NCBI GenBank assembly: GCA_944383265.1
Contig: CALWOX010000004.1
Location: forward strand, 124,001 to 188,000
From: an uncultured Lachnospiraceae bacterium
GTDB taxonomy: Bacteria > Bacillota > Clostridia > Lachnospirales > Lachnospiraceae
DNA length: 64,000 nt
Reading direction: 5' to 3'
The position numbers and the translations under genes are program-made. Below are positions 33,718 to 43,713 of this stretch, piece by piece. The notes beneath the pieces were generated by a model that was not told the DNA's origin, searched no databases, and saw nothing but the letters and a program-made list of their open reading frames with translations. How positions within the stretch are numbered: position 1 is the stretch's first letter; every line of letters starts with the position of its first letter.

Positions 33718-35802
33718 ATGACAAAAGGACTAATCAGAAGAGCGACCACGGCTTTGCTTGCCCTTGGCATTGCCTTTGCGCCGCCTATGGCATCATTATC
33801 AGATACAGGAACAGCCTACGCCGCCGAATGGACAGGAAGGGTCAATGCGACCTCTCTTAATGTCAGGAGCGGCCCGGGCACAAGCTACAGCTCGGTGGCC
33901 AGGCTTTCAAATAATGCTCAGGTAACTGTAGTCTCTCAGGAGACGGGAAGCGACGGATATGTATGGTACAAGATCCGTTTTTCCGGAGGAGAGGGCTATG
34001 CAAGGAGCGATTACATAAGGGAGCCTGTGGCTTATACCACAGATGCGAATTTTGAAAACTATCTCAATCAGCAGGGATTTCCCGAGAGCTACAAGGACGG
34101 CCTGAGAGAGCTGCATGCCCAATATCCCAACTGGATATTTACAGCGCAGCACACAGGTCTCAGCTGGAACGAGGTCATCCCCGAGGAGAGCAAGATAGGA
34201 CGAAACCTTGTACATAAGGATTCCATTTCTTCATGGAAATCCATAGAGGAGGGCGCTTACGACTGGAATACATCCACATGGGCACCTCTTGACGGAAATG
34301 CTTGGAATCCCGCATCAAGGGAGATAATAATGTATTACATGGATCCCAGGAATTTCCTTACGGATCCCTACATATTCCAATTTGAGCTTCAGAGCTACAA
34401 TGAATCCACACAGACAAGGGACGGAGTTGTGAAGCTGGTGGAGGGGACCTTCCTTGCAGGGGATGCGATAGTTCCTATCGAGGGCTCCCTGGTAAGCGGA
34501 GGAACACCTGTTGCCGTTACGGACAATACACAAAATCAGGACAATAACTCTGCGACAGCGCCTTCTTCACCCGGGAATACTCAGACCTCTCCTGACGGAG
34601 CGGTGGTAGTGGGAAGCGGGCCTTCATCAAACTCGGGATATGTAAATTCAGGGCCCGGAGCTGTGGGCAATCAGACTTCGGAGACAACTTCTCCCGGAGT
34701 CATCATAAGCCCTCAAGCGGGCGGAAGCCCTACAGCTTCCTCGGAGACTCAGGCTGATGCTTCGGCTCAGGGGACCTCAACAGATCCGTCGGCTACAAAT
34801 GCAGCCGGCGGAACTGAGAACGCACAGCCTACAATGAAGGCGGTTCCCTATGTTGACATTATTATGGAGGCCGCAAGGCGTTCGGGTGTAAGTCCTTATG
34901 TTCTGGCGTCAATGATAATCCAGGAGCAGGGAAAGGACGGAGGCTCGGATCTCATATCAGGCTCAAGCACATCCTATCCGGGAATATACAATTACTTCAA
35001 TATAGGAGCCTATGCCCATGACGGAATGGGAGTGGTTGAGGCGGGCCTTAATTATGCCTCACAGTCATCACAGACAGGAACTGATCTGAGGCCTTGGAAC
35101 AATATCGAGAAGGCGATAATAGGGGGCGCTGTAGCTTATGGTGCCAATTATGTAAATCAAGGACAGGATACCTTCTACCTGAAGAAATTCAACGTGCAGG
35201 GCGACAACAAATATCAGCATCAGTACATGACAAATGTTCCTGCGGCAGCTTCCGAGGGAGAAAAGATCGCAGCGGCATATAATTCGGACATCAAGTCGAC
35301 GGCTCTGGTATTTAAGATACCTGTATATACAGATATGCCTGAAACCGCTTGTGCGGCTCCCACTATTGACGGAAGCCCCAACAACAAGCTCTTGAATCTT
35401 ACTATAGACGGATACACCTTGACCCCCACTTTCAACAAGGATACGACAGAGTACAGCCTTATAGTTGACGGCTCGGTATCAAGCGTCAATATCATAGCTC
35501 AGGCTATAGATTCGGAGGCTACGGTAAGCGGATCGGGAACGGTGGATCTTGTTACGGGAGTAAATACAATAAAGATAACTGTGACGGCAGGAAACGGCTC
35601 TACGAGAGATTACACAATTAATATCAGTAAGAGCGGTGACAGCACGGGTACCGTGGCCGGGACACCTTCAGGGAATACGCCTTCCGAAAATACCGGAGCA
35701 GGCCCCGGAGTGACCTCCCCTACAGGAGAGTCTCCGGTCTCACCCGCAGGACCCGACTCGCAAACTCAGGCCTCACAGCCTTCCATTATAATTATCGGAT
35801 AA
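33718..35802 (+). CDS. Secreted SH3b-glucosaminidase with cadherin-like domain
   Basis: A 694-residue exported protein. Signal peptide: TKGLIRRATTALLALGIAFAP with cleavage near AYAAEW. Then an SH3b domain (40-105; VNATSLNVRSGPGTSYSSV), a first catalytic-domain segment (about 115-250; YPNWIFTAQHTGLSWNEV), a disordered Ser/Thr/Pro/Gln-rich insert (260-375), the second segment of a glucosaminidase-type domain (380-520; YVLASMIIQEQGKDG, YFNIGAYAHDGM), a cadherin-like beta-sandwich (560-640) and a polar tail. It likely cuts peptidoglycan during wall remodelling. The split of the enzymatic region by a long linker is notable. The next gene starts 12 bases on. Confidence 0.82.
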   Translation: MTKGLIRRATTALLALGIAFAPPMASLSDTGTAYAAEWTGRVNATSLNVRSGPGTSYSSVARLSNNAQVTVVSQETGSDGYVWYKIRFSGGEGYARSDYIREPVAYTTDANFENYLNQQGFPESYKDGLRELHAQYPNWIFTAQHTGLSWNEVIPEESKIGRNLVHKDSISSWKSIEEGAYDWNTSTWAPLDGNAWNPASREIIMYYMDPRNFLTDPYIFQFELQSYNESTQTRDGVVKLVEGTFLAGDAIVPIEGSLVSGGTPVAVTDNTQNQDNNSATAPSSPGNTQTSPDGAVVVGSGPSSNSGYVNSGPGAVGNQTSETTSPGVIISPQAGGSPTASSETQADASAQGTSTDPSATNAAGGTENAQPTMKAVPYVDIIMEAARRSGVSPYVLASMIIQEQGKDGGSDLISGSSTSYPGIYNYFNIGAYAHDGMGVVEAGLNYASQSSQTGTDLRPWNNIEKAIIGGAVAYGANYVNQGQDTFYLKKFNVQGDNKYQHQYMTNVPAAASEGEKIAAAYNSDIKSTALVFKIPVYTDMPETACAAPTIDGSPNNKLLNLTIDGYTLTPTFNKDTTEYSLIVDGSVSSVNIIAQAIDSEATVSGSGTVDLVTGVNTIKITVTAGNGSTRDYTINISKSGDSTGTVAGTPSGNTPSENTGAGPGVTSPTGESPVSPAGPDSQTQASQPSIIIIG

Positions 35803-35814
35803 GCAGGGAGCATT

Positions 35815-37419
35815 ATGAAGAGTATTAAAAGCTACATTACGGAAAATATTAAAAAGACAACTGCGGGAGCGGTGCTGACGCTTGCCCTTATGGCATGTAT
35901 GATGCTGCAGGTATTTGCGGCGACCGGTCAGATAAGCTTCAGCGACCCCACAGCTCAGACGGGATCCGAGGTAAATGTCACCATGAAGATCTCCGCTGAC
36001 GATGACGCAAAGCTTGCAAACGCCAATGTGGTGCTCAGCTACGATGCAGATAAGCTTGAGTTTGTGGCGGGCACAGATGCGGACGGAGGAGCGGGAACCA
36101 TAAGAGTCCACGGCGCTTCAAACGGAGCCGGGACCTCGACTCTTGAGTACAACCTTAAATTCAACGCCTCAGCAGCAGGCACAGCAGCTATAACCATAAG
36201 CACTCAGGAGGTTTATGATGACGCCGATCAGTTGGTTCAGATGAGCCATCTTGGAAGCTCGGCGGTAAGCATAGCCGCTGAGGAGGCCGCTTCCTCAAAT
36301 GCGGATCTCGCTTCACTTAATGTGAGCCCGGGAAGCCTTTCGGAGGCCTTCAGCGCAGATGTGACCTCATACAGTGTTGTGGTAGGTCCCTCTGTTGACA
36401 GCCTCATTATAGATGCGCCTGCGGCTGACGGAGGAGCAAATGTCATAATCTCAGGCAACGAAGGCCTGCAGATGGGCGAGAATACTGTGACCGTGAGAGT
36501 TACAGCCGCTGACGGAGTCACAACAAAGGACTACACGATAAATGTTACAAAGCAGGAGGGCGGAGCCGAGGCCACAGACGGAGAGAGTCAGGGCGAGACC
36601 ATGGCTGAGCCCACCACAGAGGGAGTTAAGCTCTCATCTACGGGAAAGACGATAACAATTATGTCTCCCGGCGATGATGTTCAGATACCTGAAGGCTTCA
36701 AATCAGGAACAATATCTGTTGACGGCCACAGAGTACAGGGCTGGGTATGGGGAGCAGACACCGATCCCGAATATTGCGTGGTATACGGAATGAATGAGAA
36801 CGGTGAGCTCAACTTCTACAGATACGACATGGCGGAAAAGACCATACAGAGATACTTTGAGGATCCTCTTGCAGTGGGCTCTGTAAGCGGAGCTCAGTAC
36901 ACAGAGCTTCAGCAGACCTATGACAGCCTTGTAAGGGATTACGACCTCAGATTCCTTCTCATATGTATACTTGGCATGTTGGTGCTTATACTGTTTGTAC
37001 TGGTGGTATACCTTATCATAAAGCTCAGAAACGCATCAGATGACGGCGATTCCTCGACCGGAAGGACGAGAAGCTATCAGCAGGGAAAGAGCAGAGGAAG
37101 ATCCTCGGACAGGAGAAGGACTGCGGCACCTCAGGCAATGTCCTACGATTATGACAATGAGTACGGCGATGAATACGCTGACGAATATGCAGATGATTAT
37201 GAAGGAGATTATGATGATGAGGCGGATCTCAGCCATGACTACAGCTACAAGGATGAGACGCCTGCGGACGATGAGCCTGTTCCCGATGAGACCCAGGTAT
37301 TAGAGCCTGTAAAGAGCCCCCGGAGAAAGCAGGAGGCATCGGAGAAAAAGGAGAAGCCTTCAAAGCAGGAAAATTCATCGGATATATTTGACGACGAGTT
37401 TGACACCTTTGATATTTAA
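35815..37419 (+). CDS. Surface protein: cohesin-like + cadherin-like domains, membrane anchor, cytoplasmic acidic tail
   Basis: A 534-residue protein. A signal/anchor sequence (15-37, ending VFAATG) is followed by a cohesin-like beta domain (38-155; GSEVNVTMKISADDD, VVLSYDADKLEFVAG), a cadherin-like beta-sandwich (160-245; LASLNVSPGSLSEAFS, TTKDYTINVTK), a further globular stretch, one membrane helix (about 383-405, FLLICILGMLVLILFVLVVY) and an intracellular tail that is first basic, then strongly acidic and Tyr-rich. Cohesins bind dockerins in cellulosomes, but no dockerin is seen here and the neighbour shares the cadherin-like domain, so a wall-associated partner of the glucosaminidase is the simpler reading. 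Confidence 0.75.
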   Translation: MKSIKSYITENIKKTTAGAVLTLALMACMMLQVFAATGQISFSDPTAQTGSEVNVTMKISADDDAKLANANVVLSYDADKLEFVAGTDADGGAGTIRVHGASNGAGTSTLEYNLKFNASAAGTAAITISTQEVYDDADQLVQMSHLGSSAVSIAAEEAASSNADLASLNVSPGSLSEAFSADVTSYSVVVGPSVDSLIIDAPAADGGANVIISGNEGLQMGENTVTVRVTAADGVTTKDYTINVTKQEGGAEATDGESQGETMAEPTTEGVKLSSTGKTITIMSPGDDVQIPEGFKSGTISVDGHRVQGWVWGADTDPEYCVVYGMNENGELNFYRYDMAEKTIQRYFEDPLAVGSVSGAQYTELQQTYDSLVRDYDLRFLLICILGMLVLILFVLVVYLIIKLRNASDDGDSSTGRTRSYQQGKSRGRSSDRRRTAAPQAMSYDYDNEYGDEYADEYADDYEGDYDDEADLSHDYSYKDETPADDEPVPDETQVLEPVKSPRRKQEASEKKEKPSKQENSSDIFDDEFDTFDI

Positions 37420-37441
37420 TTTCAAAGCCAAAAAGATGATT

Positions 37442-37469
37442 CGGGGTTCGGACAAGAGTCCGGGCCCCG
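37442..37469 (+). terminator. Hairpin after the surface-protein pair
   Basis: CGGGG (37442-37446) pairs with CCCCG, with inner GGAC/GTCC, followed by TATTTAAT rather than a pure T-run. Weak terminator. Confidence 0.55.
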
Positions 37470-37523
37470 TATTTAATAAAGAAAATTTTATAAACAATTT
37501 AGAGATATATAATTCCTATCTAT

Positions 37524-37552
37524 TTGCAATTGAATTCATCTGATAGTATAAT
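37524..37552 (+). promoter_or_regulatory. clpC promoter
   Basis: TTGCAA (37524-37529), 17-base spacer, TATAAT (37547-37552). No CtsR-type heptad repeats (GGTCAAA) are visible around it. Confidence 0.75.
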
Positions 37553-37587
37553 TAGAATGTTTTTTAAGCGGTGCAACAGGAGGTTTT

Positions 37588-40176
37588 ATGAATCAATTCA
37601 CTGAAAAAGCAAGGATCGCTCTCGAACTCGCATATGATGCGACGGAGGAGCTGGGAAATAATTATATAGGGTCCGAGCATATACTCCTCGGGCTAATAAG
37701 AGAGGGCAGCGGCCTTGCGGCAAATGTCCTCAGGAGAAACAATATAGATGATGCGGGAGTTTTGAAGCTTGTAAGTGGATATGTGTCCTCGGAGGAGGCC
37801 CCGTCAGGTTCAAAGGCAGGCTATACTCCCAGCGCAAAGAGGATACTTGAGGTGAGCTACAGGGAGGCTATGAGGTTCAACTCGGAGCTCATAGGAACCG
37901 AGCATCTCCTCATAGCAATGCTCAGGGATCCCGAATGCGTCGCATCAAAGATAATAAGCACTATAGGCGTGAGCATACAGAAGATATACGCTGATATACT
38001 CAAGGCCATAGGTGAGGATCTTCCCGAATACAGGGAGGAGATGAGAAAGAGAGAGGGAAAGGATAAGGAGGAGCTGACTCCTACCCTGAATCGTTACTCC
38101 AGAGACCTTACAGAGCTTGCCGCAATGGGCGAGCTGGATCCTGTTATAGGAAGAGAGAATGAGATAATGAGAGTAATAAGAATACTCTCGAGACGCACAA
38201 AGAATAACCCCTGCCTTATAGGAGAGCCGGGAGTTGGTAAGACAGCCGTTGTGGAGGGCCTTGCACAGCTCATAGTATCGGGAGATGTTCCTGACACCAT
38301 ATCGGGAAAGAGGCTCCTTTCTCTCGATATCAGCGGAATGGTGGCAGGCTCAAAGTACAGGGGAGAGTTTGAGGAGAGGATAAAAAAGGTAATAGCCGAG
38401 GCAAAAAATGACGGCGATGTTCTTCTCTTTATAGATGAGCTTCATACCATAATAGGTGCAGGAGGAGCCGAGGGGGCTCTTGATGCGGCAAATATATTGA
38501 AGCCCGCCCTCGCAAGAGGTGAGCTGCAGATAATCGGAGCTACAACAGTAGAAGAGTACAGAAAGCATATAGAAAAGGACAGCGCTCTTGAGAGAAGGTT
38601 TCAGCCTGTTGAGGTGGCGGAGCCCGATACTGATGAGAGCATAGCCATCCTTATGGGAATAAGAGAAAAATATGAGCAGCACCACAAGGTCATCATAAGC
38701 GATGAGGCTGTCAAAGCTGCCGTAAAGCTTTCGCAGAGATATATAAATGACAGGTTCCTTCCTGATAAGGCTATCGACCTTATAGACGAGGCTGCATCAA
38801 AGATAAGGATAGGGACCCATAAGGAGCCTGAGGAGATAAAGAAGCTGAAGGAGGAGGTCGCAGACCTTGAGCTTCAGAAGGAAAATGCCATAAGGCAGGA
38901 GGATTACACAAAGGCGGGAGCCGTAAAGAAGAGTCAGGAGAGGAAAAAGAAGAAGCTTGATAAGCTCATGAATATGTGGGAGGCTGAGAAGGAGAGCTTT
39001 GACCTTACCGTGACGGAGGAGGATATAGCAGAGGTCGTTTCAGGTTGGACAAAGATACCGGTAAAGAGGCTTTCTCAGGAGGAAAGTGAAAGGATAATGC
39101 ACCTTGAGAGCATACTTCATGAGAGAGTTGTCGGACAGGACGAGGCCGTCACCGCAGTGGCAAAGGCCATAAGGAGAGGCCGTGTCGGAATAAAGGATCC
39201 CAAGAGGCCTATAGGCTCCTTCATGTTCCTTGGGCCTACCGGTGTGGGAAAGACAGAGCTTTCAAAGGCACTTTCGGAGGCTGTATTCGGATCTGAAAAT
39301 GCTCTCATACGAGTTGACATGTCCGAGTACATGGAAAAGCACAGCGTATCCAAAATGATAGGCTCACCGCCCGGATATGTGGGATTTGACGAGGGCGGAC
39401 AGCTTTCCGAGAAGGTAAGGAGGAATCCTTATTCTGTAATACTTTTTGATGAGATAGAGAAGGCTCACCCTGATGTATTCAATATCCTTCTTCAGGTGCT
39501 TGACGACGGACATATATCCGATGCTCAGGGAAGAAAGATAGATTTTAAGAACACCATAATAATAATGACATCAAATGCCGGAGCCATGAACATTATCGAG
39601 CCCAAGAGATTGGGCTTTGCCTCGGGCGATGACGAGGGCAAGAATTACGGGGACATGAAGAACAAGGTCATGGACGAGGTAAAGCATATGTTCAAGCCCG
39701 AGTTCTTAAACCGTATAGATGAGATAATTGTATTCCACCAGCTCAACAAGGAGCATATGTCAAAGATAGTGGATATAATGCTCGGAGATATAGTAAAGCG
39801 AGTTAAAAACCAGATGGACATAAAGCTTAAAATATCTGACGATGCAAAGCAGCTCCTTATTGACAAGGGATACGACGAAAAGTACGGGGCAAGGCCCTTA
39901 AGGAGGACTATCCAGACACTTGTTGAGGATGAGCTTGCGGAAAAGATACTTGAGGGAGCGGTAAAAGAGGGAGATACCGTAAATATAAAGCTTTCTCCCA
40001 AGGATAAGGACAAGCTTCAGATAAAGGCAACAGCTCACAGAAAACCTAAATTTGAAGAGGGCAGGGTACTTGACCCCTCGGAGGATATGTCGGGAATCGA
40101 GATCACCGAGATAATAGCCCCCATTGATTATGAGGAACCCCCTAAAAAGCCAAGGAGGAAGTCAGTCAAGAAATAA
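37588..40176 (+). CDS. clpC: ClpC-type AAA+ unfoldase
   Basis: An 862-residue Hsp100 protein that unfolds substrates for ClpP. Order: Clp_N repeats (1-145; [16 protein letters not shown]), first AAA+ module with Walker A GEPGVGKT, a UVR-type middle segment (about 430-460; [20 protein letters not shown]), second AAA+ with Walker A GPTGVGKT and [20 protein letters not shown], and the C-terminal ClpB_D2 domain. The middle region and length identify ClpC rather than ClpB or ClpA. The C-terminal tail is extended and basic. CtsR, McsA and McsB genes, usual neighbours upstream, are absent here. radA starts two bases after. Confidence 0.95.
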   Translation: MNQFTEKARIALELAYDATEELGNNYIGSEHILLGLIREGSGLAANVLRRNNIDDAGVLKLVSGYVSSEEAPSGSKAGYTPSAKRILEVSYREAMRFNSELIGTEHLLIAMLRDPECVASKIISTIGVSIQKIYADILKAIGEDLPEYREEMRKREGKDKEELTPTLNRYSRDLTELAAMGELDPVIGRENEIMRVIRILSRRTKNNPCLIGEPGVGKTAVVEGLAQLIVSGDVPDTISGKRLLSLDISGMVAGSKYRGEFEERIKKVIAEAKNDGDVLLFIDELHTIIGAGGAEGALDAANILKPALARGELQIIGATTVEEYRKHIEKDSALERRFQPVEVAEPDTDESIAILMGIREKYEQHHKVIISDEAVKAAVKLSQRYINDRFLPDKAIDLIDEAASKIRIGTHKEPEEIKKLKEEVADLELQKENAIRQEDYTKAGAVKKSQERKKKKLDKLMNMWEAEKESFDLTVTEEDIAEVVSGWTKIPVKRLSQEESERIMHLESILHERVVGQDEAVTAVAKAIRRGRVGIKDPKRPIGSFMFLGPTGVGKTELSKALSEAVFGSENALIRVDMSEYMEKHSVSKMIGSPPGYVGFDEGGQLSEKVRRNPYSVILFDEIEKAHPDVFNILLQVLDDGHISDAQGRKIDFKNTIIIMTSNAGAMNIIEPKRLGFASGDDEGKNYGDMKNKVMDEVKHMFKPEFLNRIDEIIVFHQLNKEHMSKIVDIMLGDIVKRVKNQMDIKLKISDDAKQLLIDKGYDEKYGARPLRRTIQTLVEDELAEKILEGAVKEGDTVNIKLSPKDKDKLQIKATAHRKPKFEEGRVLDPSEDMSGIEITEIIAPIDYEEPPKKPRRKSVKK

Positions 40177-40178
40177 TT

Positions 40179-41549
40179 ATGAAGACTGCGAAGACACAGA
40201 CAGTATTTTTTTGCAAGAACTGCGGGTACGAATCCGCAAAGTGGATGGGACAGTGCCCATCCTGTCATGAATGGAATACATTTACCGAGGAGCCTGTCGT
40301 AAAGACAGGCTCCGACAGTCGTGTAAAGGACAGTAAGCTTCCGAAGCAGGAGAAGCCACTATATATAAATGAGATAGATTCGAAGGATTCAAACAGGCTT
40401 TCAACGGGCTTCGGGGAGCTTGACAGAGTTTTGGGAGGAGGTATAGTGGAGGGCTCCCTTGTACTTGTAGGAGGCGAGCCCGGTATAGGAAAATCCACTA
40501 TACTTTTGCAGCTTGCGGGAAACCTGGCAGCCTCAGGGAAAAAGGTCATATATATTTCCGGAGAGGAGTCCTTAAGACAGATAAAGCTGAGAGCCGACAG
40601 GATAGGAAGGATAGAAGGAGAGCTTACATTTCTTTCAGAGACCAATACAGACAGGATAGTAAATACACTTGAAAGGCTGCGTCCGGATGTGGCGGTGATA
40701 GATTCCATACAGACAATGTATACAGAGGAGGCGGGAACGGCTCCGGGGAGCATCACACAGGTCAGAGAGTCGGCTTCAAGGCTTATGGTAAGCGCAAAGA
40801 GCTGCGGAATAGCCACCTTCCTTGTGGGACATGTGACAAAGGAAGGGACAGTGGCCGGGCCCAGAGTCCTTGAGCATATGGTGGACACTGTCCTCTACTT
40901 TGAAGGCAGCGGAGCAAACGGCTACAGGATAATAAGGAGCGCAAAGAACAGGTTCGGCTCCACAAATGAGATAGGAGTCTTTGAGATGGGGCAGGGAGGC
41001 CTTTCGGAAGTGCTTAATCCCTCGGAGCTCATGCTTGAGGGAAGGCCCGAGGATGCAAGCGGTGCTGTTGTCGCCTGCCTTATGGAGGGCACACGTCCGA
41101 TACTTATGGAGGTACAGGCCCTTGTAACAGAGACCGGCTTCGGAATGCCCAGAAGGCAGTCCTCGGGAATAGATTACAACAGGTTGAATCTCCTTCTTGC
41201 TGTGTTGGAAAAGCGGGTGGGATATGCCATGAACAGATTTGACGCATACGTCAATATAACAGGCGGAATGAGAGTGAATGAACCCGCTACAGACCTTGCG
41301 GTCATCATGGCAGTGATATCAAGCTTTAAAAACAAAGTCATACCGGCTGATACCATAATATTCGGCGAGGTGGGGCTGTCGGGCGAGGTAAGAGCCGTGG
41401 CCCACGCGGACATAAGAGTAAACGAGGCAAAAAAACTCGGATTTAAGCGTGTGATACTTCCTAAGGCGAACATGTCAAAGCTCGGCAAGATAGAAAATAT
41501 AGAGCTTATACCTGTAAGAAGCATATCCGAGGCGGCATCCTTCCTGTAG
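40179..41549 (+). CDS. radA: DNA repair protein RadA (Sms)
   Basis: A 456-residue branch-migration helicase-like protein of homologous recombination. Zinc finger CKNCGYESAKWMGQCPSC near the N-terminus, RecA-like domain with Walker A GGEPGIGKST, the RadA-specific KNRFGS, and a Lon-protease-like C-terminal domain without the protease dyad (SGIDYNRLNLLLAVLEKR). It follows clpC directly, as in Bacillus, so is co-transcribed. Confidence 0.96.
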   Translation: MKTAKTQTVFFCKNCGYESAKWMGQCPSCHEWNTFTEEPVVKTGSDSRVKDSKLPKQEKPLYINEIDSKDSNRLSTGFGELDRVLGGGIVEGSLVLVGGEPGIGKSTILLQLAGNLAASGKKVIYISGEESLRQIKLRADRIGRIEGELTFLSETNTDRIVNTLERLRPDVAVIDSIQTMYTEEAGTAPGSITQVRESASRLMVSAKSCGIATFLVGHVTKEGTVAGPRVLEHMVDTVLYFEGSGANGYRIIRSAKNRFGSTNEIGVFEMGQGGLSEVLNPSELMLEGRPEDASGAVVACLMEGTRPILMEVQALVTETGFGMPRRQSSGIDYNRLNLLLAVLEKRVGYAMNRFDAYVNITGGMRVNEPATDLAVIMAVISSFKNKVIPADTIIFGEVGLSGEVRAVAHADIRVNEAKKLGFKRVILPKANMSKLGKIENIELIPVRSISEAASFL

Positions 41550-41581
41550 ACGAAAGCCGGAATTTTTTACATAAATTCGGG

Positions 41582-41610
41582 TTGCTCCCTTCGCACTCAG
41601 GTATTATAAT
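41582..41610 (+). promoter_or_regulatory. Promoter of the transaldolase-like gene
   Basis: TATAAT (41605-41610) with a partial -35 TTGCTC (41582-41587) at 17 bases; the coding start follows AAAGGAGG. Confidence 0.55.
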
Positions 41611-41663
41611 ATGAACAGGTTATCACCGAAAAACACAGAATTCCAAAGGAGGTACTTTCGGAA

Positions 41664-42320
41664 ATGAAATTTTTTATTGACACAGCCAATGTTGAGGAGA
41701 TAAGAGAAGCCAATGATATGGGCATTATCTGCGGAGTTACCACAAACCCCTCCCTCATAGCAAAAGAGGGAAGAGACTTCAACGAGGTAATAAAGGAGAT
41801 CACATCCATAGTTGACGGCCCCATAAGCGGAGAGGTAAAGGCTACTACCACAAAGGCTGAGGACATGATCGCAGAGGGAAGAGAGATTGCAAAGATCCAC
41901 AAGAACATGGTAGTAAAGATCCCTATGACAAAGGAAGGATTAAAGGCTGTAAAGGTACTTAATGCCGAGGGAATAAAGACCAATGTAACACTTATATTCA
42001 CAGCAGCTCAGGCTCTTCTTGCGGCAAAGGCGGGAGCTACATATGTATCACCCTTCCTCGGAAGACTTGACGATATATCCACCTGCGGAACAGATCTTAT
42101 ATATGACATAGTTCAGATATTTGACAATTATCCCGACATTGACACTCAGATCATATGTGCCTCCACAAGGAATCCTATGCATATAATAGAGTGTGCAAAG
42201 GCAGGGGCTGACATAGCTACAGTTCCTTATAAGGTACTTATGCAGATGTTCAATCATCCCCTTACAGATGCGGGAATCGAGAAATTCAAGGCTGACTACG
42301 AAGCTGTCTTCGGAAAATAA
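41664..42320 (+). CDS. fsa: Fructose-6-phosphate aldolase / short transaldolase
   Basis: A 218-residue class I aldolase of the TalC/FSA group: [34 protein letters not shown], the Schiff-base Lys in [15 protein letters not shown], and [13 protein letters not shown]. Short transaldolases act on fructose 6-phosphate, cleaving to dihydroxyacetone and glyceraldehyde 3-phosphate, or transfer the dihydroxyacetone unit in the pentose phosphate pathway. The two activities are not separable by eye. Monocistronic. Confidence 0.9.
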   Translation: MKFFIDTANVEEIREANDMGIICGVTTNPSLIAKEGRDFNEVIKEITSIVDGPISGEVKATTTKAEDMIAEGREIAKIHKNMVVKIPMTKEGLKAVKVLNAEGIKTNVTLIFTAAQALLAAKAGATYVSPFLGRLDDISTCGTDLIYDIVQIFDNYPDIDTQIICASTRNPMHIIECAKAGADIATVPYKVLMQMFNHPLTDAGIEKFKADYEAVFGK

Positions 42321-42344
42321 TTTTGTGAATTTTCAGGTCTGCTA

Positions 42345-42373
42345 TTGACATTTCATCAGCTTTAAAGTATATT
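42345..42373 (+). promoter_or_regulatory. tRNA-Trp promoter
   Basis: Perfect TTGACA (42345-42350), 17-base spacer, TATATT (42368-42373), 37 bases before the tRNA. Confidence 0.9.
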
Positions 42374-42374
42374 A

Positions 42375-42405
42375 TTCAAGGTCACTTCATTCGAGTGACC
42401 TTGAA
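42375..42405 (+). repeat. Perfect inverted repeat in the tRNA-Trp leader
   Basis: TTCAAGGTCACT (42375-42386) and AGTGACCTTGAA (42394-42405) form a perfect 12-bp stem with a 7-base loop, starting right after the -10, so it lies at the 5' end of the tRNA precursor. It may also be a terminator-like element of the previous gene or a processing signal. Confidence 0.75.
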
Positions 42406-42410
42406 AATTT

Positions 42411-42481
42411 AGGGGCATCATCCAATGGTAGGATACCGGTCTCCAAAACCGTCAATGAGGGTTCGAATCCTTCTGCCCCTG
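42411..42481 (+). tRNA. tRNA-Trp (anticodon CCA)
   Basis: 71 bases. Acceptor AGGGGCA/TGCCCCT, anticodon loop CTCCAAA with CCA, T-arm GAGGG-TTCGAAT-CCTTC, discriminator G as in other tRNA-Trp. The base of the anticodon stem has one C-T mismatch. CCA is not encoded. Confidence 0.95.
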
Positions 42482-42494
42482 TAAATTTGAAAAG

Positions 42495-42534
42495 AGCTCT
42501 AAAGCCTAAGATAAATGGTTTTTAGAGCTTTTTT
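42495..42534 (+). terminator. Terminator after tRNA-Trp
   Basis: AGCTCTAAA (42495-42503) pairs with TTTAGAGCT (42521-42529), followed by a T-run. Confidence 0.9.
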
Positions 42535-42612
42535 GGTATTTTAAGCTTTATGAAGACAATATAGCTTTTGAATATAAGAAAGCTTTTTGTAAAAAAAACG
42601 GGAGAGAGTATA

Positions 42613-43500
42613 GTGGAACTTCGTACACTTCGTTATTTTTTGGCGGCTGCACAGGAGAAAAACATTACAAAGGCGGCGGATATCCTTCATGTGACTCAGC
42701 CCACCCTGAGCAGACAGCTCACGGATCTGGAGAGGGAGCTTGGCGTGACGCTTACGTTGCGCGGTAAAAACGGATTAAAGCTTACAGAAGACGGTATATT
42801 TTTCAGACAGCGGGCTCAGGAGATAGTTGAGCTTGCTGACAGGCTTGAGAAAAATTTTGCCAAGCGTAAGGGAGACATCAGCGGCATGGTGGTCATAGGT
42901 GCGTCTGAAGCGGTGGGAGGGCAGATACTTGCAAAGCTTATCAAAGAATTTTACGGAAAATATCCCGCTGTGCAGTTCACTCTTTACAACGAAACCGTTG
43001 ACAATATTAAAGACCGCTTGGATAAGGGGCTTGTAGATATCGGACTGCTTCTGGAGCCTGTTGATGTGACCAAATATGATTATGTAAGATTATCCCGTCA
43101 GGATACATGGGGGCTTCTGGTACGGGAAGATCATCCTCTGGTTGAAAAATCATCCCTTAAGGCGGATGACGTTGCTCCGTATCCTCTTATTATGCCTCTT
43201 AGGGAGAATATCCGTGCGGAGATCATGCACTGGCTCGGAAGAGAGGAAAAGGAGCTTTCTGTCCCTTTATTTTACACCTTACTTTCAAATGCGGCTCTTA
43301 TGGTAGCGGAAGGGCTCGGATGCGCCTTTTGCATGGATGGGGCATTGGCTATAAAAAGCGACCCGCGCCTCAGATTTATCCCTCTTGAGCCACGTCGAAT
43401 GACAAACAGCGTATTGGTATGGAAGAAGAACAATCTGTTTTCTCCCGCCGCCTCTCTTTTCATTCAGGAGATAAATATGCTCAGGGCTAAAATAGAGTAA
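42613..43500 (+). CDS. LysR family transcriptional regulator
   Basis: GTG at 42613 is preferred because it gives the family N-terminus VELRTLRYFLAAAQEKNITK after GGGAGAGAG; an ATG 45 bases upstream would add an atypical extension. The 295-residue protein has the winged helix (AADILHVTQPTLSRQLTDLE) and a LysR substrate-binding domain. It stands just before a flavodoxin/aldo-keto reductase group in the same direction, which it probably activates. Inducer unknown. Confidence 0.93.
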   Translation: MELRTLRYFLAAAQEKNITKAADILHVTQPTLSRQLTDLERELGVTLTLRGKNGLKLTEDGIFFRQRAQEIVELADRLEKNFAKRKGDISGMVVIGASEAVGGQILAKLIKEFYGKYPAVQFTLYNETVDNIKDRLDKGLVDIGLLLEPVDVTKYDYVRLSRQDTWGLLVREDHPLVEKSSLKADDVAPYPLIMPLRENIRAEIMHWLGREEKELSVPLFYTLLSNAALMVAEGLGCAFCMDGALAIKSDPRLRFIPLEPRRMTNSVLVWKKNNLFSPAASLFIQEINMLRAKIE

Positions 43501-43544
43501 ACCTAAAACAGAATAAATGTCAGGCATGCTTTCGATAAATATTT

Positions 43545-43573
43545 CTCTCGGGTTCATTCCCGGGAGTTTTTTT
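43545..43573 (+). terminator. Terminator after the LysR gene
   Basis: CTCTCGGG (43545-43552) pairs with CCCGGGAG (43559-43566) with one mismatch, followed by seven T. Confidence 0.85.
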
Positions 43574-43621
43574 ATCATGATAAATAGAAAAAAGGCATTA
43601 ATAAAGATAATATATAAGCAT

Positions 43622-43650
43622 TAGACATAAAAAATGCGCTCACCTATAAT
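43622..43650 (+). promoter_or_regulatory. Promoter of the flavodoxin-like gene
   Basis: TAGACA (43622-43627), 17-base spacer, TATAAT (43645-43650); the coding start at 43714 follows AAGGAGG. Confidence 0.7.
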
Positions 43651-43713
43651 GCAATCGAAAGGTGAAAGGGTAAAGCTTCTTAACTGAAGAGGGTAAAAAA
43701 GGAGGCAGGGTCA

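Noticed and set aside
35815-37419. Cellulosome scaffoldin
   Set aside because: Only one cohesin-like domain, no dockerin and no carbohydrate-binding module in the window.
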